Source: Lachancea mirantina
Taxonomy: Eukaryota > Ascomycota > Saccharomycetes > Saccharomycetales > Saccharomycetaceae
Direction: 5' to 3'
Length of the DNA stretch: 64,000 nt
Assembly (NCBI GenBank): GCA_900074745.1
Contig: LT598464.1
Span: forward strand, 62,001-126,000
Made by a program: the position numbers and the translations under genes. Shown here in pieces: positions 18,613 to 27,113 of this stretch. The notes beneath the pieces are model-generated. The model searched no databases, was not told where the DNA came from, and worked only from the letters and a program-made list of their open reading frames with translations. Position 1 is the first letter of the stretch; the number at the start of each line of letters is the position of its first letter.

Positions 18613-19710
18613 TTAGATTAAGCTTTTTGTCCTGGATCCTACTTCTAAAATTTGTTTTGCTGAGTCGACAATTGTCTCTTCAAAGGGTTTGAATTCGACT
18701 CCGGTCAGTTTTGTCGTAATGTCGTTATTGAAAGAACTGTGATTTGCCAAGTACGGCTTGTTGTCGATGATTTTTCCTTTAGGAATCTTTCCTCGAAGTT
18801 CAGGGAAATTCTTGTTCAAAATGTCTAACGTCCGCTGCAAATTCCACGAGCCATCCTCATAGTCCTTGCTTTTCTGACCAGTTCCGCTTACCGGGAACAA
18901 TCTTTGTCCAGCAAGCTTTTCGTTACGCAGAGGTAAAACATGGAGTAGCGCAACGTCGCGGACGTCGACGGCAAGGCCCTTCGGAGTGTCGAAGGGACCC
19001 TCAAAGTCTGGTGCCAGATGAACAGCTTTGCTGACTATCTCCGCAGAAGTATTAAGCGTGCCTCTCTGAACACCCCAATCAAACATTTGCGGTCCCATAA
19101 CGTAAGGTGGGTTTACGGTCGTTAATGTAAAATTGATCTCGCCTTTGTTTTCTTCCAAGAAGTCCCAAGCAAGCTTCTCCGCGAGCTTCTTGGATGCCAT
19201 ATAAGAGCTACGCTCATCCTCCCTGGCCTCTTTCCATTCAATTGGATTCCAGGTTTTTTCTGTGTGTACGAAAGATCGATCACCCGCATGTGCGATGTTA
19301 ATGATAGCCGCAAACGAAGATGTGAGGACGAACCGCTTAACGCTTTTACCATATTTTTTGGTCGATTCCAAAATATTCTTAGTCCCTTGAGTAGCCGGAA
19401 TTAAAAAGCTCTCTTCCATGCTCTTGTCTTGCCCAAATGAAAACGGTGACGCTGTATGAACGACATGCTGAATGTCGGGAATGCTTTTAAACGTCTCGTC
19501 GAAAGCTCCTGAAGCTCCAATGTCAGGCACAATAACAAGATCAAGCTTGCAATATGGATATAGCTTTTTGAAAGATTTAGAGATCCGATCAGCCTTGTCT
19601 TGCGATCTGACAGTGCCAATCACGTGGTAACCTTCAGAAAGAAGAGCGTCTAATAGGTGAAGTGCAATAAAACCAGAAGCACCTGAAACCAGCACTTTTT
19701 CGTCTGACAT
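18613..19710 (-). CDS. GRE2/ARI1-type NADPH-dependent aldehyde/ketone reductase, copy 2
   Basis: The 365-residue protein is of the same family as the gene at 4304-5395: VSGASGFIALHL nucleotide-binding motif near the start, FVLTSSFAA with the expected catalytic Ser, and YMASKKLAEK with the YxxxK pair. The substrate loop reads TTVNPPYVMGPQ. Likely NADPH-dependent reduction of aldehydes or ketones in the cytosol. An ATG at 19743 would add 11 residues; the ATG at 19710 (MSDEKVLVSG) fits the family and the first copy better. The two copies lie 14 kb apart on the same strand with many genes between. Confidence 0.87.
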   Translation of the reverse strand: MSDEKVLVSGASGFIALHLLDALLSEGYHVIGTVRSQDKADRISKSFKKLYPYCKLDLVIVPDIGASGAFDETFKSIPDIQHVVHTASPFSFGQDKSMEESFLIPATQGTKNILESTKKYGKSVKRFVLTSSFAAIINIAHAGDRSFVHTEKTWNPIEWKEAREDERSSYMASKKLAEKLAWDFLEENKGEINFTLTTVNPPYVMGPQMFDWGVQRGTLNTSAEIVSKAVHLAPDFEGPFDTPKGLAVDVRDVALLHVLPLRNEKLAGQRLFPVSGTGQKSKDYEDGSWNLQRTLDILNKNFPELRGKIPKGKIIDNKPYLANHSSFNNDITTKLTGVEFKPFEETIVDSAKQILEVGSRTKSLI

Positions 19711-19883
19711 GGTTTGATATAATTCACTTTCCACGTTCAGCAAAGTAAAGTAGGAAGGGTTCTAACAACGGCGTTCATATAGTAAACTTGGACTGATTTT
19801 GATTATTAATATCGCAGCCCAAATCAGAACGCCCGTGAACTCGTAATACCATGTTACAAAGTTGCAACCAACCAAGATAGCTG

Positions 19884-20669
19884 TTAGGACGGAACTTTAC
19901 TTCCCCTAATTAAGTAAATTGTGTCTCCGTTTTTAATGCTAGTGGCTACCCGGGCTCCAGGGTCTAGGAGACTAGGGCCCCTGGAAGTTTCCCGGTAAAG
20001 GTACAATTTGTCTTCCGAAGCGGAATTAACATCTGTATTGTGATTTAGCACGTCTAGTTGGGCCGCCACGTAGTCAAGAGCGCGTCCAACGGGCCAGATC
20101 TTGTTGATGAAGAGTTGTCTGCGACGGAGCTCGTCTTTGGCCTCGACAACGAAACAGTATACGTAAACCCGGTTTTCAAGTGGAATTTTGTTGTCACCTT
20201 GGGCAGTTTTCTTCAGTTGCGCGATCAAAAGTAGCTTGTTTGCGGGGGATTTCTTGTTAGTAGAGCCTTTTTGGCCCGTAGCTGCAGCACTGGAACTTTG
20301 ACGCGTAAAGAATTGCTTTAGTTTGGCAAGTGCCCTTGCTTTGCCTGCTTGTTGTAGTTGTTCGCGGACCGACGGTTGTGCATTTGCTGGAGCAGGATTC
20401 TGGTTGACCCTGATATGGCCCTTCTCGGGCAAAAGAGAGGTGAAATAGCTTTCTCCATCGCCAGAAGGCTTGGACGGTATTAAGTTCACACTGGGGCCGT
20501 TTTTGGTCGATGGTGCGATGGCCGATACGCAGTGATGTGCTTCTTTGGTCCTGTGGGATGAGCAAAACTGCTTCCCACACTGAGAGCAGTTGAACGGCAA
20601 GAAATCCAACTGTCTACAAAACGCACAATGTGTCCCCACGTCTAGCATCCCAACCTCTTTCGTACTCAT
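19884..20669 (-). CDS. CUZ1: AN1 zinc-finger, Cdc48-associated protein Cuz1
   Basis: The 261-residue protein begins with an AN1-type zinc finger: Cys and His ligands in the span MLDVGTHCAFCRQLDF to HHCV (about 8-48). The C-terminal half (about 165-261) has a ubiquitin-like fold pattern with LALDYVAAQLDVLNHN-type features. It matches S. cerevisiae Cuz1 (YNL155W), which links Cdc48 and the proteasome and protects against arsenite. Its chromosome XIV neighbours YCK2 and NSG2 flank it here. A PACE-like element lies upstream. Confidence 0.9.
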   Translation of the reverse strand: MSTKEVGMLDVGTHCAFCRQLDFLPFNCSQCGKQFCSSHRTKEAHHCVSAIAPSTKNGPSVNLIPSKPSGDGESYFTSLLPEKGHIRVNQNPAPANAQPSVREQLQQAGKARALAKLKQFFTRQSSSAAATGQKGSTNKKSPANKLLLIAQLKKTAQGDNKIPLENRVYVYCFVVEAKDELRRRQLFINKIWPVGRALDYVAAQLDVLNHNTDVNSASEDKLYLYRETSRGPSLLDPGARVATSIKNGDTIYLIRGSKVPS

Positions 20670-20777
20670 TTTGATGATTTTGTTAAATAGCTGTTAAATA
20701 TCTGTTCTTGCTAAAACCTGGGCTCGAGGAGTTCTTCGGCCAAGTTGTCAACTTGTCTAATCACTCCAATCCCCTAA

Positions 20778-20786
20778 GTTGCCACC
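20778..20786 (-). promoter_or_regulatory. PACE-like Rpn4 site upstream of CUZ1
   Basis: On the gene's strand the site reads GGTGGCAAC, eight of nine bases of the proteasome-associated control element GGTGGCAAA. It is about 110 bp before the CUZ1 ATG. Rpn4 drives CUZ1 and proteasome genes in S. cerevisiae. Confidence 0.5.
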
Positions 20787-21136
20787 CTTCGAGTTTCTTA
20801 TACCAGGAAAGATATCCGTTAATTTGTCATCTGCAGAAGAACTTTCACTGGAGATGCTATTGTTCTTTGACGTTCGAAAAACTGAGAATAATAGACAAGA
20901 CAAACAGTTGATCTATACACCAGAAAGCTGGGGACGAAGGATATTTTCTTTCAACTAACAATGATATATAACTGAATCTAGCCCCACGTAGCTTGATTTC
21001 AAGATTTTAATGCTTAATCGATGGAAGGAGACTTGGAACTTAATGTTTTCGAGAAGTTGATGTTTCTGAATGTTTACGTGACACGAAACCACAGAACTTC
21101 AGATCCATCGAGCAGTCCCATAAAAATAATTTGTAG
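20787..21136. other. intergenic region between CUZ1 and WSS1
   Basis: It holds the distal CUZ1 promoter and the WSS1 3' end. Nothing further is seen. Confidence 0.45.
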
Positions 21137-21850
21137 CTACGTAAGATCTATGATTTCGATGGCAAATGTTGTAGCGGGCTCGCTCTCGGTTTCATTTTCA
21201 CTCTCACTATCGACTAATACGTAACCAAGCTCATCTTTGGCAGGACTGAGATTTTCGCTCGTTGCTGCACCCCTCTGGGCACTCACACACCACTTGGAGT
21301 CTTGTGCACGGTTTTCAGCTGCCCAAGAAGCCATTTCCGCAGGTGTTCTGCTTATGGATCCTGTAGAAATTGCACCCCCCAGACGACGTCCCGAGCTCGT
21401 TGTAACTGAAAGTTGCGACCGCGATCTCGTGCCCAGTTTTCGACCTTTACCAACAAATGCGTCATACAGGCCCTTCTGCTCTATAACCCATTGCCGTCCT
21501 GTGAACTCGTCCAACTTGCGGTAGAAACTGGCGTTATGAGGTCCGAAGATGTTGTGCGTCAATTCGTGCAGCATCACGCCCAGTATGCTCTCGCGCGACA
21601 AAAAAGTCGCATCGTTGTAAGGGTCTCTTAACCTAAGCATAATTTTAGCCCCACTGTTTACATTCATACCCAATAATCGTTTGTTTCTAGGGTAAAATTC
21701 CACCAACTGTCTTACTTTCAACCCATTTTCTCGCATCAAATAGGAAACCTGATGTGCAATGTCTCTTAATATTTCAAGTGCATACTCCTTCTGAACTTTG
21801 CTCTGCAAAACGGCAAGCTCGTCGATATGCTTGTTTGTCTGTATTGTCAT
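21137..21850 (-). CDS. WSS1: DNA-protein crosslink metalloprotease Wss1
   Basis: The 237-residue protein has a WLM metalloprotease domain (about 5-130) with zinc motif HELTH (H95, E96, H99) and third ligand His105 in FGPHNASFY. Wss1/SPRTN proteases cleave proteins crosslinked to DNA, including topoisomerase 1, with SUMO and Cdc48. The tail has two SUMO-interacting-like stretches, LGYVLVDSE and IEIIDLT, the latter at the very C-terminus. S. cerevisiae Wss1 is YHR134W, beside YCK1 and NSG1, as in this window. The tail of about 100 residues is poorly conserved. Confidence 0.93.
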   Translation of the reverse strand: MTIQTNKHIDELAVLQSKVQKEYALEILRDIAHQVSYLMRENGLKVRQLVEFYPRNKRLLGMNVNSGAKIMLRLRDPYNDATFLSRESILGVMLHELTHNIFGPHNASFYRKLDEFTGRQWVIEQKGLYDAFVGKGRKLGTRSRSQLSVTTSSGRRLGGAISTGSISRTPAEMASWAAENRAQDSKWCVSAQRGAATSENLSPAKDELGYVLVDSESENETESEPATTFAIEIIDLT

Positions 21851-22158
21851 TTATCATTGAACAATGAATGAACGGTTAGAGAAGATTAAAAACCCAAATA
21901 GAGCTCAATGTTGTTCAATTGTACACATCGAAAAGCCCAGGTAAATACCGACAACAAAACTAGCCCAAAATCGGTCACTCTTGTATGGGTTTCCTACACT
22001 ACTTTATAGCTTATTTTATATTGAATCCTCGTACAGTAAGTTGGTGATTTTTCAAAACTTGTTAAGCCATTGGTAACATCATTCGTAACCAAGCCTCAGG
22101 TTGAAAGACGAGTCTGATCGAAGCATAATCACTTGACAAGCCAATCGATTAGACCAAG
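21851..22158. other. divergent promoter of WSS1 and NSG
   Basis: 308 bp between two divergent start codons. No other gene is seen. Confidence 0.5.
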
Positions 22159-22947
22159 ATGGCAAAGAAACGGTCCAATGTGCCCAACGGCAATTACAGT
22201 AACAGTACTGAGTCTATAAGCAGCCTGACTAAACCACAGCTTTTCGGTATTTACGACGCGGACGTGGTGAATAACGAAGATACGGAAATCTACGAAGAAG
22301 CACGTAAATCGGTCGGAAAATTCGCCGACGGTCCCAAACAGTTTGGGAAAGAGTCAGGAAGTAAGAAAATGTTTTCTATGCAAAGATTGGGCCACATCGT
22401 ATTTTCAATTGCGTTTTTAGGTGTGGCAGGCATCTCATACAACGAATTGAGCAAACAACTCCACGACAATCATGCTTTGCATCCGGAATTTGCGTCGCGG
22501 CCTCTGGCACTGGGTGTCGAGATATGTCAAAAACTCAGCTTTGGATACGTTCCCACTTGGATGGCGTATGCGCTTGAGGGCATCGTTTTCGGGTCTTTGC
22601 TACCTTTGATCGACGTGGTGTACGGGAAACCCGTCAGAAGCAGTTCTTTCACCTCCGTGCTTAGAGCTGTAAACGCCATGCTCGGGGTCGCGTTTGGTAT
22701 ACGCAAAATTGAGTGGAGCTCATCGCTGCAGGCGAGTGGTGCGTGGTTCTTGTTGAACATCGTACTGTGGATGTTTTTCGATGGGACGTTGTCCATGCTC
22801 ATCGGATGTCTGGGCATTGGGACCGTTGCATGTGCTACGTCGTTCTACGACATTACCGAATACTCACATTTTCTTTATTTCATGGACTTTTACTTCCTTG
22901 GGCTTCTATTGTTCGGCAAAATGGGCAGATACCTCTACGGCCGCTGA
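22159..22947 (+). CDS. NSG1: INSIG-family ER membrane protein (Nsg1/Nsg2 ortholog)
   Basis: The 262-residue protein has a polar N-terminus (about 1-70) and about six membrane segments. It includes the INSIG core (YALEGIVFGSLLPLIDVVYG and FLLNIVLWMFFDGT-type segments). Insig homologs in yeast bind and stabilise HMG-CoA reductase Hmg2 in the ER and so control sterol synthesis. S. cerevisiae has NSG1 (YHR133C) and NSG2 (YNL156C); here one gene sits between WSS1 and IGO, next to both sets of neighbours. The symbol is one of two equally valid choices. Confidence 0.92.
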   Translation: MAKKRSNVPNGNYSNSTESISSLTKPQLFGIYDADVVNNEDTEIYEEARKSVGKFADGPKQFGKESGSKKMFSMQRLGHIVFSIAFLGVAGISYNELSKQLHDNHALHPEFASRPLALGVEICQKLSFGYVPTWMAYALEGIVFGSLLPLIDVVYGKPVRSSSFTSVLRAVNAMLGVAFGIRKIEWSSSLQASGAWFLLNIVLWMFFDGTLSMLIGCLGIGTVACATSFYDITEYSHFLYFMDFYFLGLLLFGKMGRYLYGR

Positions 22948-23025
22948 TACGCTTTGGAATTTGGGACCAACCTCTGAATTTTGTAGCGTACTGTACATAT
23001 AATATATATACACCCAAAAAAATCT

Positions 23026-23412
23026 CTACTTACCAGGAGAATGTGGCGGCGGCCCACTCGATATGCTGCCTTGTCTTCGCAGGTCCTGGGAGTCGATATT
23101 TCCGGCACTGCTGCTCAATCTTCTCTTGATGATGCTTTCTCGGAGTCCGCTCGGGTTCGTGACGGGAAGGTGGCTTTTACCAGCATTAGGATCTAGTTCA
23201 TCGGAACGCACACCAGCCTTGCTGAGTGCATAGTCTCCACTATCGAAGTACTTTCGTTCGTGGAGTTTGTGTTTAAAGAGATCCTTCTTGGACGGCAATC
23301 TCCCATACATTTTAAATAATTTGAGTTCTTGCGGTGTGAGCTTCGACGTGTCTACGTCGCTCGCAAGATCCGTCCGACTCGCTGTGGGCGAAAGATCTCC
23401 CTCTTTGTTCAT
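23026..23412 (-). CDS. IGO1: endosulfine Igo1/Igo2 ortholog
   Basis: The 128-residue protein has the endosulfine core: LTPQELKLFKMYGRLPSKKD, then KYFDSGDYAL with the serine phosphorylated by Rim15 (Greatwall). Phospho-Igo inhibits PP2A-Cdc55 and promotes entry into quiescence and gametogenesis. The C-terminus QGSISSGPPPHSPGK matches S. cerevisiae Igo2, so the protein is complete. The frame extends six bases upstream only through a TTG; the ATG at 23412 is used. S. cerevisiae copies are YNL157W and YHR132W-A. Confidence 0.95.
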   Translation of the reverse strand: MNKEGDLSPTASRTDLASDVDTSKLTPQELKLFKMYGRLPSKKDLFKHKLHERKYFDSGDYALSKAGVRSDELDPNAGKSHLPVTNPSGLRESIIKRRLSSSAGNIDSQDLRRQGSISSGPPPHSPGK

Positions 23413-23997
23413 TTTCAAATCAGTCGCAATACTTAAAGATGCCTTTCGTGATCCTCTTCACCATCAAGTGCAAAACTTGAGAGCGATAGCCCTTTTCCTT
23501 GAATTCTTATCCCATTCCCATGCCAATCATTGATTTTGACTAGTTTTCGGAGTCACGTTGTACGTACATCAAGCACCATTCCGATTTTCCCTTCAAACGT
23601 GCACGGATCTGCCGAATTTCAACGGGTTCAAGTGCTCAAGATAGCTTGAATATGTTCAGTTGATTCTTCTGCTTTTGAGACTTCTCATAGGAAGGTTATC
23701 ATATCCCTAGATATTTTGCACTAAAATGCCAGATCGGAAGATTGACAAAATTACTGAGAAGAATCCTCAAGAGAATTCTGATTATATAGAAACCGTAACA
23801 TGCAGGTTCTGAGTCTCAAGGAAGTAGTACTTGCCCGGGTTCCAGCTGTGTCTTTAATATCAATTTACGAAATGGTTGGAAAGGTATCATATGGCACGAA
23901 ACAGTCGTTCTAATTAACCATGGTATTTGAACATCCATGAGTGAACAAGTCTTGAAGCTAAGAACCGCAGAGCGGCACGATAAGCAGATACCAAGCC
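23413..23997. other. divergent promoter of IGO and ECM14
   Basis: 585 bp without a coding frame of note. It carries the promoters of two divergent genes. Confidence 0.45.
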
Positions 23998-25284
23998 ATG
24001 TTCAAGGCGCTGCTGGCATTTTCAGTGCTGGGAACCACACTGGGAAATGCTCACACCGATTTATCTGGTCAAAAAGTGTGCAGGATTTATACTAATGACA
24101 GCTCCAAACTAGTCGAGGAGATGCGCCAAGTCTATGGCGGAGAGATCGACATTTGGGCGAAAAATGAAGAGTTTGTAGATGCTTGTGTTCCAGCTGATGT
24201 GGCGTCACAGGTTTCTGGGTGCAACGTTATGATTGAGGACCTGGATAGTGCAATTAAGGAGACATATCCTCAGGGTACGACACAATTTTCTGGTGTGCAG
24301 TCTACCTTCGACATAGCAACCAGGAAGGTGCATGACATTTTCTTTGAAGAATTCCGAGATCTGGACACGATTTATACGTGGTTAGACCTTCTCGCCCTTA
24401 CGTTCCCGGAGCTTGTCAAAATCGAGTGGGTTGGACAGACGTTTGAGGGAAGGGACATGAAAGCGCTGCACATAAGCGCAGATAACAGAGAAATGAATCC
24501 TGACAAGAAGACAATTGTAATCACGGGTGGTGTGCACGCACGGGAGTGGATAAGTGTAAGCACGGCGTGTTACATGATCTACAACTTACTCACAAAATAT
24601 GGCAATAACAAGAAGGAAACCAAGTATTTGAACCACCTCGATTTTTTGGTGATACCTGTGTTCAACCCCGATGGGTATGCTTACACGTGGACCCATGATC
24701 GTTTGTGGAGGAAAAACCGGCAGCAAACTTATTTTCCCCGTTGTTTTGGTATCGACATCGATCATTCATTCGATTTTCATTGGACTGGCGCCGAAGATAT
24801 ACCGTGTAGTGAAGATTATGGTGGAGATTCACCATTCGAGGCTCTAGAAGCCGAATCTTGGAACAATTACATTAATGAAACGAAGAGCGAATACACAATT
24901 CATGGATACCTTGATCTACATTCGTATTCACAGGAGATATTATACCCATATGCATATTCCTGCGAAGCATTACCAAGGGATTTGGAAAATTTGCTGGAGC
25001 TTTCTTACGGAATGGCAAAAGCTATCAGAAATAAATCAGGCAAGTCTTACACTGTGTTGTCGTCGTGTCAGGACAGAGGCTCCGATCTCAAACCGGGGCT
25101 TGGATCCGGATCGGCTCTGGACTATATGTATCACCATCGTGCACACTGGGCTGTACAGCTTAAGCTTCGTGATACAGGAAATCATGGATTTTTGTTGCCT
25201 CCAAAATACATTGTGCCTGTGGGTAACGAGGCATATGCAGCTTTGCGATATTTCTGTGAGTTCATCTTGAACCCTGAATTATAA
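23998..25284 (+). CDS. ECM14: secreted M14 metallocarboxypeptidase-like protein Ecm14 (inactive-type)
   Basis: The 428-residue protein has a signal peptide (about 1-18), a propeptide-like region to about 110, and an M14 carboxypeptidase domain. The zinc ligands are intact: His180 and Glu183 in VHAREW, and His308 in DLHSYSQ. The residue matching catalytic Glu270 of carboxypeptidase A is Lys389 (QLKLRDTG, where enzymes have E-LRDTG), and the substrate-binding Asn-Arg pair is Asp255-His256 (FGIDIDHSFDF). Ecm14 proteins are known as pseudo-carboxypeptidases with such changes; in S. cerevisiae mutants affect the cell wall. The YHR132C position next to IGO is conserved. I infer zinc binding without peptidase activity. 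Confidence 0.94.
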   Translation: MFKALLAFSVLGTTLGNAHTDLSGQKVCRIYTNDSSKLVEEMRQVYGGEIDIWAKNEEFVDACVPADVASQVSGCNVMIEDLDSAIKETYPQGTTQFSGVQSTFDIATRKVHDIFFEEFRDLDTIYTWLDLLALTFPELVKIEWVGQTFEGRDMKALHISADNREMNPDKKTIVITGGVHAREWISVSTACYMIYNLLTKYGNNKKETKYLNHLDFLVIPVFNPDGYAYTWTHDRLWRKNRQQTYFPRCFGIDIDHSFDFHWTGAEDIPCSEDYGGDSPFEALEAESWNNYINETKSEYTIHGYLDLHSYSQEILYPYAYSCEALPRDLENLLELSYGMAKAIRNKSGKSYTVLSSCQDRGSDLKPGLGSGSALDYMYHHRAHWAVQLKLRDTGNHGFLLPPKYIVPVGNEAYAALRYFCEFILNPEL

Positions 25285-25289
25285 AAGAG

Positions 25290-25862
25290 TTACTCCACCA
25301 ATGACTGCTTCAAGTCCAGAACTCGCAACCTATCATAAATGGGTACCCGTCTGTTGAACAGCAGGACCGCTATCATGGTAATCAGAATATATAGTATGGT
25401 AGAGTACAAGTCAACTGGGATGTTCATTTTAAGGTTCACCACGGAAACATTTAATGGAATCGATTTAGCCGTGTAAGCCGGATAAGAGAAACCTTTGGTT
25501 TCGAGTTCAACGAAGACTCTTGCGTTCTCTCCATCTATAGTACCATCAAATGGTGTGTTATGAGGTACCACTTTGTAGTTAGCGTTTTCGATCGAAACTG
25601 GATTCAAAGCAGTCCAGCAGAATTTTATCATATAACTTTGACCAATCTTTAAGTTCTGCAGTTCAATGGCGTATCTCTCATCAACGGGAACCTCAAATTT
25701 CTGTGTGCGATGATTGTCGTTTCCTAGATCAATTGTAGGATGCGTAACCTTCAACTGACCCGAACTGGGCGGGAAGTCCGCGGGAAGAGAGATAATCAAT
25801 GTCTCTGTGTTGGCTAGAGCTAATGCAAGACTTGCCAAAAGCCATAGGTATTGTATCAGCAT
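25290..25862 (-). CDS. PGA1: GPI mannosyltransferase II subunit Pga1
   Basis: The 190-residue form starting at 25862 opens with a signal peptide (MLIQYLWLLASLALALA) followed by NTETL, as in S. cerevisiae Pga1. A lumenal domain follows, and one membrane segment lies near the C-terminus (YSTILYILITMIAVLLF) with a short basic tail. Pga1 works with Gpi18 to add the second mannose of the GPI anchor in the ER. Upstream in-frame ATGs at 25904 and 25901 would add 13-14 residues before the signal peptide and are less likely. It ends 5 bp from the convergent ECM14 stop. YNL158W adjoins IGO1 and ASI2 in S. cerevisiae, as here. Confidence 0.88.
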   Translation of the reverse strand: MLIQYLWLLASLALALANTETLIISLPADFPPSSGQLKVTHPTIDLGNDNHRTQKFEVPVDERYAIELQNLKIGQSYMIKFCWTALNPVSIENANYKVVPHNTPFDGTIDGENARVFVELETKGFSYPAYTAKSIPLNVSVVNLKMNIPVDLYSTILYILITMIAVLLFNRRVPIYDRLRVLDLKQSLVE

Positions 25863-25972
25863 TGTTTGGTTAAAACGGTCAAGAATTTTTGAAGATGCCA
25901 TCATGCTATTAAGGAAATCTAAAAGTTAATTAACTACTCAACAAGAAAAGCCAGCACAAACAAGCAATAGAA

Positions 25973-26731
25973 ATGGCAACCGAGCCCAATGATGACGAGT
26001 TGTATTATCGATTCAAGCAGGAAGTTGAGAGAGTCGAGCTTTTGGCCTCGAATGAAGAAGAAGAGAAACAAGAAAGTGGGTTTGACCCTCGAAGCGTGAG
26101 ACCAGACATCAGACCGGCTCAACATTTTGTGAACTATCGCCGAGCCGAAAACGTTGATACCGAAAACATGATACCGAATCTACACTCGAACGCTGAATGG
26201 CAGCGCCTTCCCTTTTTCCAGCGAAGAAGATACCTTCAGGTCTTGATGCGGAATTTATTGATGCTAGATCATCTGTTGGTGGCTCTTTTACTCCCTTTCT
26301 CTACATACAACATCCTAAAAGTACTTTTCAGTGAGGTGACGTTTTCCGAGTACGACTTTGCGGCTGAGATATTAAGGTACTGGCGGACGACTCAGGTGGT
26401 GGATGATCAAAGCGTATTACAAGGATTATTGCCAGACGGTGCGCAGCTTTTGAATAAATTCCACAATATTGTGCTGTTGTTCTGCGTTCCTGCGTTCGAT
26501 GCATGGAATTCTAACTTTGGGAGTTCACTTTACGCTGCACGAGTGTTCTCAGCGTCCATCAAATTTACAACACTCGCGCTGTATCTCTCCTACGGGATAA
26601 CAGCAAGCACCTATCTGTGTTTCGCAACCTTCTTCTTTAGCCTATGCTTTCTGATCACCTTTTTCAGGCGATACAAATATGTGGAGCGGGTCTTAAGCTA
26701 CATGTACCAGACCTCAGGCAAGGTTTTTTGA
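25973..26731 (+). CDS. ASI2: inner nuclear membrane protein Asi2
   Basis: The 252-residue protein has an acidic N-terminus (about 1-80) and then several hydrophobic segments, including MLDHLLVALLLPFSTY, VLLFCVPAF and a C-terminal pair ending before FRRYKYVERV. It fits Asi2 (YNL159C, 289 residues in S. cerevisiae), which with Asi1 and Asi3 forms the ubiquitin ligase of the inner nuclear membrane. That ligase degrades misplaced membrane proteins and latent Stp1/Stp2. Identification rests partly on position next to PGA1, because Asi2 evolves fast. Confidence 0.8.
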   Translation: MATEPNDDELYYRFKQEVERVELLASNEEEEKQESGFDPRSVRPDIRPAQHFVNYRRAENVDTENMIPNLHSNAEWQRLPFFQRRRYLQVLMRNLLMLDHLLVALLLPFSTYNILKVLFSEVTFSEYDFAAEILRYWRTTQVVDDQSVLQGLLPDGAQLLNKFHNIVLLFCVPAFDAWNSNFGSSLYAARVFSASIKFTTLALYLSYGITASTYLCFATFFFSLCFLITFFRRYKYVERVLSYMYQTSGKVF

Positions 26732-27113
26732 AACAAGAGATGCTATGCGCACTTAATAGGAATTTACTGTTCGCCACCTCGCCATTGACGTTAGGATGAG
26801 CTCCAGGAGCTCGTATCTCAAAGATTGATAACGCATTGGTTTAGCCATTCCAGTAGAAAACTTAGTGATAACTAGCGACGACCAACGCTATCGGGATTAT
26901 GTCATCAGAAAGGTGTTTCCGAACACAGTTATCATTTTGCGTCGCAATAAAACTACTGGGTTAGGCAGTCTTTATCGAGCTTAGTTCCTCTTCACTAAAT
27001 CGTCTGATGAGCCTATTGACCTTCACCTGGCAAAGAGTATAAATGCTAGACAAAACTTTCCAATAGTCTCGGCAATTGATTGAGTTGTGATAGCTATCAC
27101 TCGTCACTCAAAA
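26732..27113 (+). promoter_or_regulatory. ureohydrolase promoter with four GATA cores
   Basis: GATAA cores lie at 26827-26831 and 26867-26871 on the plus strand and as TTATC at 26939-26943 and 26972-26976. Four in 380 bp is more than expected by chance, and suggests nitrogen catabolite control of the downstream ureohydrolase gene. Factor binding is inferred. Confidence 0.5.

Noticed and set aside
23026-23045. GTAAGT at the 3' end of the IGO gene as a 5' splice site to a further exon.
   Set aside because: The C-terminus already matches Igo2 to the last residue, and the stop codon is part of the motif.
26914-26925. TGTTTCCGAACA as a centromere CDEIII core.
   Set aside because: There is no long AT-rich CDEII beside it and no CACRTG box at the right distance, and it lies in a short promoter.
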